Of a stretch of 53,347 bases of DNA, positions 41,645 to 49,933 are shown piece after piece; within the stretch, counting starts at the first letter, position 1, and each line of letters starts with the position of its first letter. Both the position numbers and the translations under genes were made by a program. Origin of the DNA: an uncultured Corynebacterium sp. (GTDB lineage Bacteria > Actinomycetota > Actinomycetes > Mycobacteriales > Mycobacteriaceae); contig NZ_CAMIHZ010000016.1 in the NCBI RefSeq assembly GCF_946222305.1, forward strand, positions 1-53,347, written 5' to 3'. The notes under the pieces are model-generated. The model saw only the letters and a program-made list of their open reading frames with translations, did no database searches and was not told the origin of the DNA.

Positions 41645-43237
41645 GTGAGCCAGAACACCCGTCCAGTTGTCCTCATTGCCGATAAGCTCGCGCAGTCCAC
41701 CGTGGATGCGCTGGGAGATTCCGTTGAGGTGCGCTGGGTTGATGGACCCAACCGCCCAGAACTGCTGAAGGCAGTTGCCGATGCAGATGCACTGTTGGTG
41801 CGCTCTGCCACCACTGTCGATGCTGAGGTTCTTGAAGCAGCTCCGAAGCTGCAGATCGTCGGCCGTGCAGGCGTTGGCCTCGACAACGTAGATATTGATG
41901 GCGCCACCGCCAAGGGCGTAATGGTGGCCAATGCGCCGACGTCCAACATTCACTCCGCGTGTGAGCATGCGATTTCCCTGCTGCTGGCGACCGCTCGTCA
42001 GATTCCTGCTGCGGATAAAACCCTGCGCGATGGTGAATGGAAGCGTTCTTCCTTCAAGGGTGTAGAGATCCTGGGCAAGACCATCGGCATCGTCGGCTTC
42101 GGTCACATCGGCCAGCTGTTCGCGCAGCGCTTGGCTGCGTTCGAGACCGACATCATCGCTTACGATCCCTACGCGAACCCAGCGCGCGCCGCGCAGTTGG
42201 GTGTGGAGCTGGTGGAGCTCGATGAGCTGATGGGGCGCTCCGACTTCGTCACCATCCACCTGCCCAAGACCAAGGAAACCGCCGGCATGTTCAATACTGA
42301 CCTGCTGGCGAAGGCGAAGAAGGGCCAGATCATCATCAACGCCGCCCGTGGTGGCTTGGTGGACGAGCAAGCCCTGGCTGATGCCATCAAGTCCGGCCAC
42401 ATTCGTGGCGCGGGCTTCGATGTGTACGACTCCGAGCCATGCACCGACTCTCCGCTGTTCGAGCTGGACGAGGTTGTTGTGACCCCACACCTGGGTGCTT
42501 CCACCGTGGAGGCCCAAGACCGTGCAGGTACGGATGTGGCGGCTTCGGTTTTGCGCGCTCTTGCCGGCGACTTCGTTCCGGATGCCGTGAACGTTTCCGG
42601 TGGCAAGGTCAGCGAGGAGGTTGCGCTGTGGCTGAACCTCGCCACCAACTTGGGACGCGTGGCGGGCGAGTTGCTGGGTTCGGCACCATCCGCTGTGAAC
42701 GTGACCGCTAAGGGTGAGCTTTCCACGGAGAAGATCGATGCTCTGGGGCTAGCTGCTCTGCGCGGTGTGTTCACCGGTTTCATCGACGAGCAGGTCACTT
42801 TCGTCAACACCCCAACCATCGCCGAAGAGCGTGGCGTGCAACTGGAGGTCGGTTCCCACGACGAGTCTGTGACTCACCGTTCCGTCCTGGAGGTTCAGGT
42901 TGTTGGAGCCGACGGCAACACTGCAACCGTCACCGGCGCTTTGACGGGGCTGGAGCGAGTCGAGAAGATCGTCCGCATCAACGACCGCGGTTTGGATCTG
43001 CGTGCTACCGGCTCCAACCTGTTCTTGGTCTACTTGGATCAGCCAGGTGCGCTGGGCAAGGTGGGCTCTGCTCTTGGTGACGCCGGCATCAACATCGACG
43101 CCGCTGCCCTTTCACCTAACGATGGTGCCGATACGGCAACGCTGGTGCTGCGCGTGGACCGCGAAGTACCCGCAGACTTGCTGGAAAAGATCAAGGCAGA
43201 TCTCAACACCACTGCAGCGTTCCAGCTGGACTTCTAA
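41645..43237 (+). CDS. serA: D-3-phosphoglycerate dehydrogenase, long form
   Basis: Oxidises 3-phosphoglycerate in the first step of serine synthesis. The 530-residue protein has the NAD-binding motif GKTIGIVGFGHIG, catalytic residues in NAARGGLVDE and TPHLGAST, then an intervening ASB domain (about 315-450) and a C-terminal ACT domain (about 455-530, QPGALGKVGSALGDAGINI). The length and domain order match the mycobacterial and C. glutamicum enzymes. GTG 41645 has CAGGAG 7 nt upstream. Two hairpins follow the stop. Confidence 0.97.
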   Translation: MSQNTRPVVLIADKLAQSTVDALGDSVEVRWVDGPNRPELLKAVADADALLVRSATTVDAEVLEAAPKLQIVGRAGVGLDNVDIDGATAKGVMVANAPTSNIHSACEHAISLLLATARQIPAADKTLRDGEWKRSSFKGVEILGKTIGIVGFGHIGQLFAQRLAAFETDIIAYDPYANPARAAQLGVELVELDELMGRSDFVTIHLPKTKETAGMFNTDLLAKAKKGQIIINAARGGLVDEQALADAIKSGHIRGAGFDVYDSEPCTDSPLFELDEVVVTPHLGASTVEAQDRAGTDVAASVLRALAGDFVPDAVNVSGGKVSEEVALWLNLATNLGRVAGELLGSAPSAVNVTAKGELSTEKIDALGLAALRGVFTGFIDEQVTFVNTPTIAEERGVQLEVGSHDESVTHRSVLEVQVVGADGNTATVTGALTGLERVEKIVRINDRGLDLRATGSNLFLVYLDQPGALGKVGSALGDAGINIDAAALSPNDGADTATLVLRVDREVPADLLEKIKADLNTTAAFQLDF

Positions 43238-43260
43238 GATCTGGGGGCTTCGGCCCACGG

Positions 43261-43315
43261 ATTCTCCCAGTTCGGGAGAATGAAAAGGAGGCACGCGAAT
43301 GGCGTGCCTCCTTTT
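43261..43315. terminator. double hairpin, bidirectional terminator after serA
   Basis: First hairpin ATTCTCCC-N5-GGGAGAAT (43261-43281). Second AAAAGGAGGCACGC-N5-GCGTGCCTCCTTTT (43283-43315), a 14-bp stem ending in A and T runs. It can serve both serA and the opposing ABC ATPase gene. Confidence 0.92.
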
Positions 43316-43360
43316 GCGACTTCTTGGGAGGGGGTGGTGCGCGTGTTGCGAGTCTCGGGG

Positions 43361-44437
43361 TTACTGCGGATCGCGGGGCTCCCGCGCATCCTGGTGCGGC
43401 GGGGAACTTGGGCTCGTTTGGGGATTAGGGCTCGCTTGGGTATTTGGGTCCGTCTGGGAACTCTGGCCCGCTGGGGAGCTCTGGTTCGCTTGGGAATCTC
43501 CGCGTAACCACTGCAGTGACCCCTCCTGCAAGTGGCGGGCACCAACTAGCGCGACGAAACGATCGACCAAGGGGATTCCGCCACGAACGTCGTCGAGCGT
43601 ACCTGCCGCACGCACCTGCCCCTGCGCAATGATCGCCACATGGGAGCACAACCCCTCCACAAGCTCCATGACGTGCGAGCTGATCACCACTGTGCCGCCC
43701 ACGGCAACGAACTGCTTTAGGATCTCTTTGATCACCTGGGCGGAGACAGGGTCGACTGCTTCGAAAGGCTCATCCAACAGCAACACCTGTGGACTGTGGA
43801 TGAGCGCTCCCGCCAGCAGGATCTTCTTCGTCATACCTGCCGAGAAATCCACGATCTTCTTCTTGCCCGTGCCCGTCAGATCGAGGGCAGCGAGAAGTTC
43901 AGAGCTGCGCTGGGAAATGTCCTCCTGGGGCAGTTTGCGAAGCGCGCCCATGTATTGCAGGTATTCCGCGGCGGTGAGTCTATCGAACACCGGCAGACCG
44001 TCGGCGAGCAGACCATAAGACTGCTTGGCGGCGTACACATCGGAGGGCGAGGCGTCGCCCCACATGGGGTGACCCGCGATCCAAGCGTTGCCCGAAGTTG
44101 GCTCGAGCAACCCCGTGGCCATGGTGATCGCGGTGGTCTTGCCCGCGCCGTTGGGGCCAACGATTCCGTAGAAGCTGCCGCGGGGAATGTCGAGCGTGAG
44201 GTTATTGACCGCGACATGCCCGCCGAAATCCTTGGTCAGGCCATGCATTCGGACCGCGGGGACGGGTGAATGCGGATCCTGTGACGACAGGCTCGTGGGG
44301 TAGGAGGGGTAAGCGGGGAGGTAAGCGCCGGATTGCCCGGCGTTTGAGGCACCGGCGGGGTTCAGGTCAGCGTTGGAGGCGTCGGTGCCAAACGGCTCCG
44401 CGCCGGTGGGGTTCAGTGGATCATTGGAGTGGGTCAT
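43361..44437 (-). CDS. ABC exporter ATP-binding protein with Pro/Ser/Gln tail
   Basis: The 358-residue protein starts with a 60-residue Pro/Asn/Ser-rich extension. The ABC domain has Walker A GPNGAGKTT, a degenerate signature FSAGMTKKIL in place of LSGGQ, and Walker B VLLLDEPFEAVD. The last 45 residues are a low-complexity tail of six-residue units (SQANQSSPAGQSS and so on) encoded by an 18-bp DNA repeat. FSxGM signatures are common in the ATPases of ABC-2 exporters. It lies downstream of the permease gene (119-bp gap) on the same strand. The exported substrate is unknown. Confidence 0.88.
   Translation of the reverse strand: MTHSNDPLNPTGAEPFGTDASNADLNPAGASNAGQSGAYLPAYPSYPTSLSSQDPHSPVPAVRMHGLTKDFGGHVAVNNLTLDIPRGSFYGIVGPNGAGKTTAITMATGLLEPTSGNAWIAGHPMWGDASPSDVYAAKQSYGLLADGLPVFDRLTAAEYLQYMGALRKLPQEDISQRSSELLAALDLTGTGKKKIVDFSAGMTKKILLAGALIHSPQVLLLDEPFEAVDPVSAQVIKEILKQFVAVGGTVVISSHVMELVEGLCSHVAIIAQGQVRAAGTLDDVRGGIPLVDRFVALVGARHLQEGSLQWLRGDSQANQSSPAGQSSQTDPNTQASPNPQTSPSSPPHQDAREPRDPQ
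43402..43500 (-). repeat. degenerate 18-bp repeat encoding the ATPase tail
   Basis: Five 18-bp units begin GGGAACTTG, GGGGATTAG, GGGTATTTG, GGGAACTCT and GGGAGCTCT at 43402, 43420, 43438, 43456 and 43474, with a partial sixth at 43492. Each codes for six residues, so copy-number change keeps the frame. Confidence 0.75.
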
Positions 44438-44556
44438 GTCTGTTCGCTCTCGCAGAAAAATAGTGGGTAAGTGGTGGTCAGTAGGTTCGGAACGCTGTCA
44501 CACCGCGACGGTTCCTCCCAGCGCTCCGACGGGGAAAGCATGGTTAACCAGCGCAA

Positions 44557-46383
44557 TCACTTCCATGCCTTCACTACGTTGAAGATCTTGGGCCAGTCGG
44601 CGTCGAGACGAGAAGAAGCCTTGCGAACTGCCAGCCACAAGATGCCTGCCATGATCAGGAAGTGAACGACCAAGCCGACCCATCCGATGAGGCGTATCTC
44701 TGTGATGGAGTTCGTGGGGAGGTCAGCGGTACCCATAACCGCCAGGATGAGACCGGGAATGGATGCAATACCGAGCAAAATCGATCCGCCGAAGATCGAG
44801 GCGAACGCGGTCCCACCTCCGCCGGAACGATCCCGCATCGGGTTAATCCCAGGCGGTGAAGTCGGGGAGGGGTTCGCCACACTCAAGAAGGCGCCAAGCG
44901 CCAAAGCGCCCAAGATCGCTCCGAAACTGGCGAGCCCGATGACGAACCACTGGGCCGAAAAGTGTTCGTGAATACCGGCCACAATCGCGGTGATAATCCA
45001 CAGGCTCGATGCCAGCAGCAGCCCAACAATGAGGCGCGCTGTCACCATGGTCTTGCCGCGGACCCCAGCGACGATGTGCAGCCAATTCGACGGGCCGTCG
45101 TAGCCATAAACATTCGATAGCAACTGTACGGCGCTGAACGCTGGCATCCACAGAGCAAGCCAGAGCATCGAATCGTTGCCGGTGAAGCCCATGAACAGGT
45201 ACACCACGCACAGCATCGGGAACGTTAGCGTGGAGTAAAACAGGCGATTGTCGCGCACCCAGTACAGCAACCCGCGGGAGAAGATCGCGCCCCACTGCGT
45301 GTTTGGGGCGAATCGGTTCATCAGGGGTGGTCGGCCGTCGCTGGTTGTTTTTTGGGTGGCGACGCCACGCTGGGATCCGCCTCCGGCATGAATGGGGTTT
45401 CGGAAGCCTGCCTCGATGGCGCGAGTCCACAGGGCTATGAAGATTACGACGGCGACAGCCCATATGACTATGTATGCCAAGGCGCGTGGGAGGCTGTTCC
45501 AATCCGGGGTGTGTGATAGTTCGGCGGCGGCTCCTGCGGCGGCGCCGAACGGGGACCACCGGCTGAGGTTGGTCAGCAGGTAGGAGGGGAAGGCGTTGAC
45601 TGTGTTGGCGAGGAGGGTCATCCCGATGAATCCGAAGATAAAGAGCATGGAGGTCGCGGTCGTGATGAGTTCGCGCCAACCACGGTGGTGCATGATGCGG
45701 GCGATCATGGAATAGCAGGCTTCGCCGATCACGATCGTCACGAGAAGCTGGGCTAGGCAGGCGAAAGGCCACGCGATGGCGGCTGCCACATTGTTGGTGG
45801 TGGCGAAGGCTGAAGTGCCGGCCACCATCATGATTAGAGTGTTCAGCACGCTGATGACTCCGCGCGATGTGACGAGCGTGCAAATCAGCAGGCCTGGCAG
45901 GATGTCCTTGAATTGCAAGGGGAGGGCGCCGAAGTGTTCTGGTTCGATGGGGTTTTCCGTGCCAGACAGCACTACGGAGGAGAAGAAATAGAGGAAAGAT
46001 CCCAGCGCCATCGTCATCACGAGCATTGCAGGCTGGTTTAGTTCGACGATATCGAAATGTGCCCCTGCTGCCATTCCCACCGTGGTCGCGACGATCATGA
46101 TGCCCATGACAGTGGTCATGGCCATGGCGACCTTGTTCTCCAAGAAGCTGCGCCACCAGAGCTTACTGTGTAGCGCGATGATGGTTTTGGTGGAGCTGGC
46201 GGGTCGGGCCGCGCGCTTTTCGGTTGGGTATTGCTGCGCGCCTAGGCTGTGTTGTTGCTCGATTGGGCCTAATTGCCGCGCGCCTGAGCCTTGTTCGTGA
46301 GTTCTTGGGCCGTGTTCCTGCGCGCCTGGATCCGTGACTGCTGCCCCTAGAATCTTTTGTGGTCTTCCTCCGCTTTCGTTCAC
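44557..46383 (-). CDS. large ABC exporter permease
   Basis: The 608-residue integral membrane protein has about 12-14 hydrophobic segments, beginning after a 65-residue hydrophilic N terminus of Gly/Gln/Ala/Pro. Text such as FYSTLTFPMLCVVYLFMGF and GYDGPSNWLHIVAGVRGKTMVTARLIVGLLL resembles large ABC-2 permeases that pair with a separate ATPase. The start is a GTG (46383) 6 nt after TAGCGT; no better start is visible. It is divergent from leuB across 237 bp holding the inverted repeat 46435-46450 and a run of ten G (46456-46465). The substrate is unknown. Confidence 0.82.
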   Translation of the reverse strand: MNESGGRPQKILGAAVTDPGAQEHGPRTHEQGSGARQLGPIEQQHSLGAQQYPTEKRAARPASSTKTIIALHSKLWWRSFLENKVAMAMTTVMGIMIVATTVGMAAGAHFDIVELNQPAMLVMTMALGSFLYFFSSVVLSGTENPIEPEHFGALPLQFKDILPGLLICTLVTSRGVISVLNTLIMMVAGTSAFATTNNVAAAIAWPFACLAQLLVTIVIGEACYSMIARIMHHRGWRELITTATSMLFIFGFIGMTLLANTVNAFPSYLLTNLSRWSPFGAAAGAAAELSHTPDWNSLPRALAYIVIWAVAVVIFIALWTRAIEAGFRNPIHAGGGSQRGVATQKTTSDGRPPLMNRFAPNTQWGAIFSRGLLYWVRDNRLFYSTLTFPMLCVVYLFMGFTGNDSMLWLALWMPAFSAVQLLSNVYGYDGPSNWLHIVAGVRGKTMVTARLIVGLLLASSLWIITAIVAGIHEHFSAQWFVIGLASFGAILGALALGAFLSVANPSPTSPPGINPMRDRSGGGGTAFASIFGGSILLGIASIPGLILAVMGTADLPTNSITEIRLIGWVGLVVHFLIMAGILWLAVRKASSRLDADWPKIFNVVKAWK

Positions 46384-46434
46384 ATTCTCACGCTAACGCA
46401 GCTGCGGATCGGGATCTTGCGGGAGAGTCCAATT

Positions 46435-46450
46435 GTTACGGAGCCGTAAC
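46435..46450. promoter_or_regulatory. inverted repeat between the ABC permease and leuB
   Basis: GTTACGG-AG-CCGTAAC is a perfect 7-bp inverted repeat. It lies about 50 bp upstream of the permease start and 170 bp upstream of leuB. The symmetry suits a TetR/MarR/GntR-type dimer. No regulator gene is adjacent. A G10 run follows at once and could vary in length. Confidence 0.5.
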
Positions 46451-46620
46451 CAGGCGGGGGGGGGGCTTTCAAAGCTGCCGCATTGGTTGGTCTTGAACTA
46501 ACCTCTCGTCGTGCCGGGGTCTGAATGACCCACGCTGAACGATGTTGCGTATCCTTGCGCCCACCTTGTCCTGTGACTATCGTTAGCAATACCACTTAGT
46601 GAGAAATAGGAGTCCACAGA

Positions 46621-47640
46621 ATGAAACTCGCTGTGATTGCTGGCGACGGTATTGGCACGGAAGTAACCGCGGAGGCGCTGAAAGTTCTACAGGCGCTGCG
46701 CGACGATGTCGAGATCACCGAATATGATCTCGGCGCGCGTCGATACCTCGCTAAGGGGGAGACCCTGACTGAGGAGGATTTGGCGTCAATTAAGAAACAC
46801 GATGCCATCCTGCTGGGAGCAATCGGTGATCCGCGCAGCGTGCCGGCCGGTGTGCTGGAGCGTGGGCTGCTGCTGCCGCTGCGATTCAAGTTGGATCACG
46901 CGGTGAATCTGCGACCGTCGAAGCTGTATCCTGGCGCGAGCTCGCCGTTGAAAAACCCGGGCGAGATCGACTTTGTGGTCGTGCGCGAGGGGACCGAGGG
47001 GTTGTACGCCGGCAACGGTGGCACTTTGCGCGAGGGGACCGATCAGGAGGTCGCCTGCGAGGTCAGCCAGAACACGTACTACGGCGTGGAGCGTGTGGTT
47101 CGCGATGCGTTCGAGCGCGCGACGACACGGCGTCGCAAGCTCACGTGGGTGCACAAGACGAACGTGCTGGTCAACGCGGGTTCGTTATGGCAGCGCGCGA
47201 TCGAGACCGTGGGTGCGGAGTACCCAGGCGTGGACGTGGATTACTGCCACATCGATGCCGCCACCATCTACATGGTCACCGACCCTGGCCGTTTCGATGT
47301 CATCTGCACCGATAACCTGTTCGGCGACATTCTCACGGACTTGGCGGGTGCCGTAACCGGTGGGATTGGGTTGGCCGCCAGCGGCAACATCGATCCTTCG
47401 CGCCGGTTCCCCTCGATGTTCGAACCAGTCCACGGCTCCGCGCCAGACATCGCCGGCCAGGGCATTGCTGACCCATGTGCGGCTATCTTGTCGGTTGCTT
47501 TGATGCTTCGTCATTTGGGTGACGACGCCAACGCCGAAGCCATTGAAGCTGCTGTCTTGGCGGAGGCTTCCAGCCGCGACGGATCTCAAGTGAAGACCGC
47601 GGAGGTGGGCGACCGCATCGCAGCGGCGGTGCGGGGGTAG
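46621..47640 (+). CDS. leuB: 3-isopropylmalate dehydrogenase
   Basis: Oxidatively decarboxylates 3-isopropylmalate to 2-oxoisocaproate in leucine synthesis. The 339-residue protein has the family start AVIAGDGIGTEV, the substrate Arg/Lys region and the NAD/metal motif CTDNLFGDILTDLAGAVTGGIG, then MFEPVHGSAPDIAGQ. Length and sequence fit the actinobacterial type. Shine-Dalgarno AGGAG lies 7 nt before the ATG. There is no leuA, leuC or leuD nearby, as in C. glutamicum where leuB also stands alone. Confidence 0.97.
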   Translation: MKLAVIAGDGIGTEVTAEALKVLQALRDDVEITEYDLGARRYLAKGETLTEEDLASIKKHDAILLGAIGDPRSVPAGVLERGLLLPLRFKLDHAVNLRPSKLYPGASSPLKNPGEIDFVVVREGTEGLYAGNGGTLREGTDQEVACEVSQNTYYGVERVVRDAFERATTRRRKLTWVHKTNVLVNAGSLWQRAIETVGAEYPGVDVDYCHIDAATIYMVTDPGRFDVICTDNLFGDILTDLAGAVTGGIGLAASGNIDPSRRFPSMFEPVHGSAPDIAGQGIADPCAAILSVALMLRHLGDDANAEAIEAAVLAEASSRDGSQVKTAEVGDRIAAAVRG

Positions 47641-47786
47641 GGCGCGAGCGGAGGAGCAGCTAGCGAGAGCGCGGGGTGCGCCTTAGGTTCGGCGGTGTGC
47701 CCTACGTTCGGCGGTGCGATGGTAGCTGGGCAACGGGGTGCGCCCCCTTACATGGCCCGAAATACCCTTCGCAGCTCCTCCTGTTT

Positions 47787-47848
47787 CGGAAAAGCAGAAC
47801 GAGATGCGCAGTTTGTCGGCGTGTCGTGTCGTTTCGTTCTGCTTTCCG
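47787..47848. repeat. long inverted repeat downstream of leuB
   Basis: CGGAAAAGCAGAACGA (47787-47802) faces TCGTTCTGCTTTCCG (47834-47848): 15 of 16 bases pair, with a one-base bulge, and the spacer is 31 nt. The left part GCAGAACGAGATGCGC (47794-47809) recurs as a direct copy at 47972-47987. Confidence 0.75.
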
Positions 47849-47890
47849 GAGGTCTGTGCGCAGTGGGGGTGGGGTGAGCATGCTGTGGTT

Positions 47891-47973
47891 GGTGGATTCG
47901 CTCCGGACGGTGGATTTGCTCCGGACGGTGGATTTGCTCCGGACGGTGGATTTGCTCCGGACGGTGGATTTGC
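47891..47973 (+). repeat. 18-bp tandem repeat, 4.6 copies
   Basis: The unit GGTGGATTTGCTCCGGAC is repeated at 47891 (one C/T change), 47909, 47927 and 47945, with a partial copy at 47963. The copies are nearly identical, so expansion is recent. The array lies in the 415-bp leuB to cNMP-gene gap, in which I find no gene. It reads through as open frames on both strands only because of the 18-bp period. Confidence 0.92.
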
Positions 47974-48018
47974 AGAACGAGATGCGCGAAGTGCCGGGGC
48001 CGCGCGTTTCGGGAATTC

Positions 48019-48048
48019 TTGGCAATAGTTTGCGCAGGAAAATACTGT
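48019..48048 (+). promoter_or_regulatory. promoter of the cNMP/CBS/DUF294 gene
   Basis: TTGGCA (48019-48024), an 18-bp spacer, TACTGT (48043-48048) and 7 nt to the ATG at 48056. Both boxes are close to consensus and the transcript should be leaderless. Confidence 0.65.
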
Positions 48049-48055
48049 AGAAGCC

Positions 48056-49909
48056 ATGAGCGTTGAGATCGAAGAAATTCGCGACTTCCTCGGGGAATAC
48101 GAGCCATTCCGTCACCTTGACCCCAAAGAACTGGACCGACTCAGTTTCTGTTGGAAGATCAAATACGTCCGTCGAGGGGAGCACCTGCTGGATGTGGGAG
48201 AACCCAACGACCACCTGCACGTCATACGCACTGGTGCGATCGATGTCATCGACTCCAACGGGCTGCTTCTCGACCGCCGAGACGTGGGACAGAGCTTTGG
48301 CCACTCCACGCTCATCGGCGACCGCTCATCGCAGTTCACCGTGATCGCTGTGGAAGATTGCCTGATCCTCACGCTAGATCGGGAATTCTTCCAAAAACTC
48401 GTCGAGGATTACCCAGAAGTTCAGCGCTACTACGCAGGCGTTTCCGACCGCGTGCGTCGCGCGAATGTAGAGCAAGAAGAAAACTCCCCAGATTCTGCGG
48501 TCTTGAGGACAAAACTCGGACAGTTCGCCATCGAAAACCCGGCGAACACGGTCTCCACAACCTCAGTCCAGGATGCCGCCAAAATGATGAATGAACTGGG
48601 CGTCAGCTCGCTGCTCATCATCGATAACGACAAACTCGTCGGCATCGTCACTGACCGTGACATGCGCAAGGTCGTAGCCAACAACACCCCAGTCTCCACC
48701 ACGGTGGCCGAAATAATGCCCAAAAAACTGGTCACGCGCAGCTCGGACACCGTTGTCATCGAAGCCATGGTGCTTATGGCGGAACGCGATATTCACCACT
48801 TACCCGTCGTCGATGACGGCAGGGTGTCAGGTATTGTCACCGCCGCGGACATCATGCGACTGCTCAAGCACGATCCGATTTACACCACTGGTGAGCTTTC
48901 CAACGCGGACACCCCGGAGGACATGGCTCCGATCTATTCAGCCGCCCAGGAAATGGCGGTGAAATATGTAGAGCGTGGCGTCGCTGCACAAGAAGTACAA
49001 GCCCTGCTTACAGTGTCTGCCGATGCCTTGGCCCGCCGGCTACTGCATCTGGCGGAAGAAAAGTTGGGGCCACCTCCCGTGCCGTATGCATTCGTGGTGC
49101 TGGGGTCCCAAGGCCGCCGCGAAATGGGGTTTGCGTCCGACCAAGACAATGCGCTGATCTTGGACGATACTTACGACGAAGCCCAGCACGGGGAATACTT
49201 CGCGCAGCTCGCGGACTATGTGTGCAATGGGCTAGCGACAGCGGGGCAGCCACTGTGCCCCGGCGACATGATGGCCAGCAACCCGAAGTGGCGCATGCCC
49301 GTTTCGCAGTGGCAGACCTCGTTTCATTACTGGATCACCGCGCCTGAACCGGATGCGCTGCTGTGGGCAATGACGTTTTTCGATATGCGCGGGATTTACG
49401 GTGAAACCGAATTGGCCGATGCCGTGCATGTCCAGGCCGTGGAGTCTGCACACGGTGCGACCCGCCTACATGCCCACCTGGCGGCGCTGGCATCGCGCTG
49501 GGAACCGCCGCTGGGAATCTTCCGAGGCCTGGCCGTGGACCGCAAAGGCAAGTACGCCAATACGTTGAACGTAAAGAAGGGCGGCGTGGCTGCGTGCGTG
49601 CAGATCGCCCGACTGGTGGCCATCGAGGCGAACAAGGCCGTGCTCCCCACCCGCACGCGCTTGGACCAGGCGGCCGGGCTTAGTTTCCCACGCAAGAATG
49701 CCCGCGATCTGCGGGATGCATTCGACTTCCTCAACGCGGTGTCGCTACGCAACCAGGCCAAGCAGTTCCGCAACGGCGAGGAGCTCAGTTACCAGGTGAA
49801 GCCGTCGCGGCTGGCCAAGATGGAGCGCGAAAATCTGCGCGATGCCTTCCAGATCCTCAAGACCGTGCAAAGCGGGTTGGCGGTGCGGTACCCGATTCGG
49901 AATATTTAG
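48056..49909 (+). CDS. cNMP-binding / double CBS / DUF294 nucleotidyltransferase-like protein
   Basis: The 617-residue cytoplasmic protein has four parts. A cyclic-nucleotide-binding fold spans about 10-130 (GEHLLDVGEPNDHLHVI, then FGHSTLIGDRSSQ in the phosphate cassette place, but without the classical Arg). CBS repeats span about 160-215 and 225-275 and usually bind adenosine compounds. A GlnD/PII-uridylyltransferase-like domain has GSQGRREM (from 350) and DQDN (362-365), the metal-binding pair. The C-terminal DUF294_C helix bundle spans about 460-617. The same four-part protein in other bacteria is paired with a DnaQ-like exonuclease, as here 24 nt downstream. The signal and the target of nucleotidyl transfer are unknown. 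Confidence 0.87.
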   Translation: MSVEIEEIRDFLGEYEPFRHLDPKELDRLSFCWKIKYVRRGEHLLDVGEPNDHLHVIRTGAIDVIDSNGLLLDRRDVGQSFGHSTLIGDRSSQFTVIAVEDCLILTLDREFFQKLVEDYPEVQRYYAGVSDRVRRANVEQEENSPDSAVLRTKLGQFAIENPANTVSTTSVQDAAKMMNELGVSSLLIIDNDKLVGIVTDRDMRKVVANNTPVSTTVAEIMPKKLVTRSSDTVVIEAMVLMAERDIHHLPVVDDGRVSGIVTAADIMRLLKHDPIYTTGELSNADTPEDMAPIYSAAQEMAVKYVERGVAAQEVQALLTVSADALARRLLHLAEEKLGPPPVPYAFVVLGSQGRREMGFASDQDNALILDDTYDEAQHGEYFAQLADYVCNGLATAGQPLCPGDMMASNPKWRMPVSQWQTSFHYWITAPEPDALLWAMTFFDMRGIYGETELADAVHVQAVESAHGATRLHAHLAALASRWEPPLGIFRGLAVDRKGKYANTLNVKKGGVAACVQIARLVAIEANKAVLPTRTRLDQAAGLSFPRKNARDLRDAFDFLNAVSLRNQAKQFRNGEELSYQVKPSRLAKMERENLRDAFQILKTVQSGLAVRYPIRNI

Positions 49910-49933
49910 AAATCCTAACGGACGGAGGCGACC

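Noticed and set aside
47683..48057. Open frames over the 18-bp array (six-residue repeats such as SGANPP)
   Set aside because: All three frames on both strands stay open because the period is a multiple of three; no start signals, and the cNMP gene promoter lies within the region.
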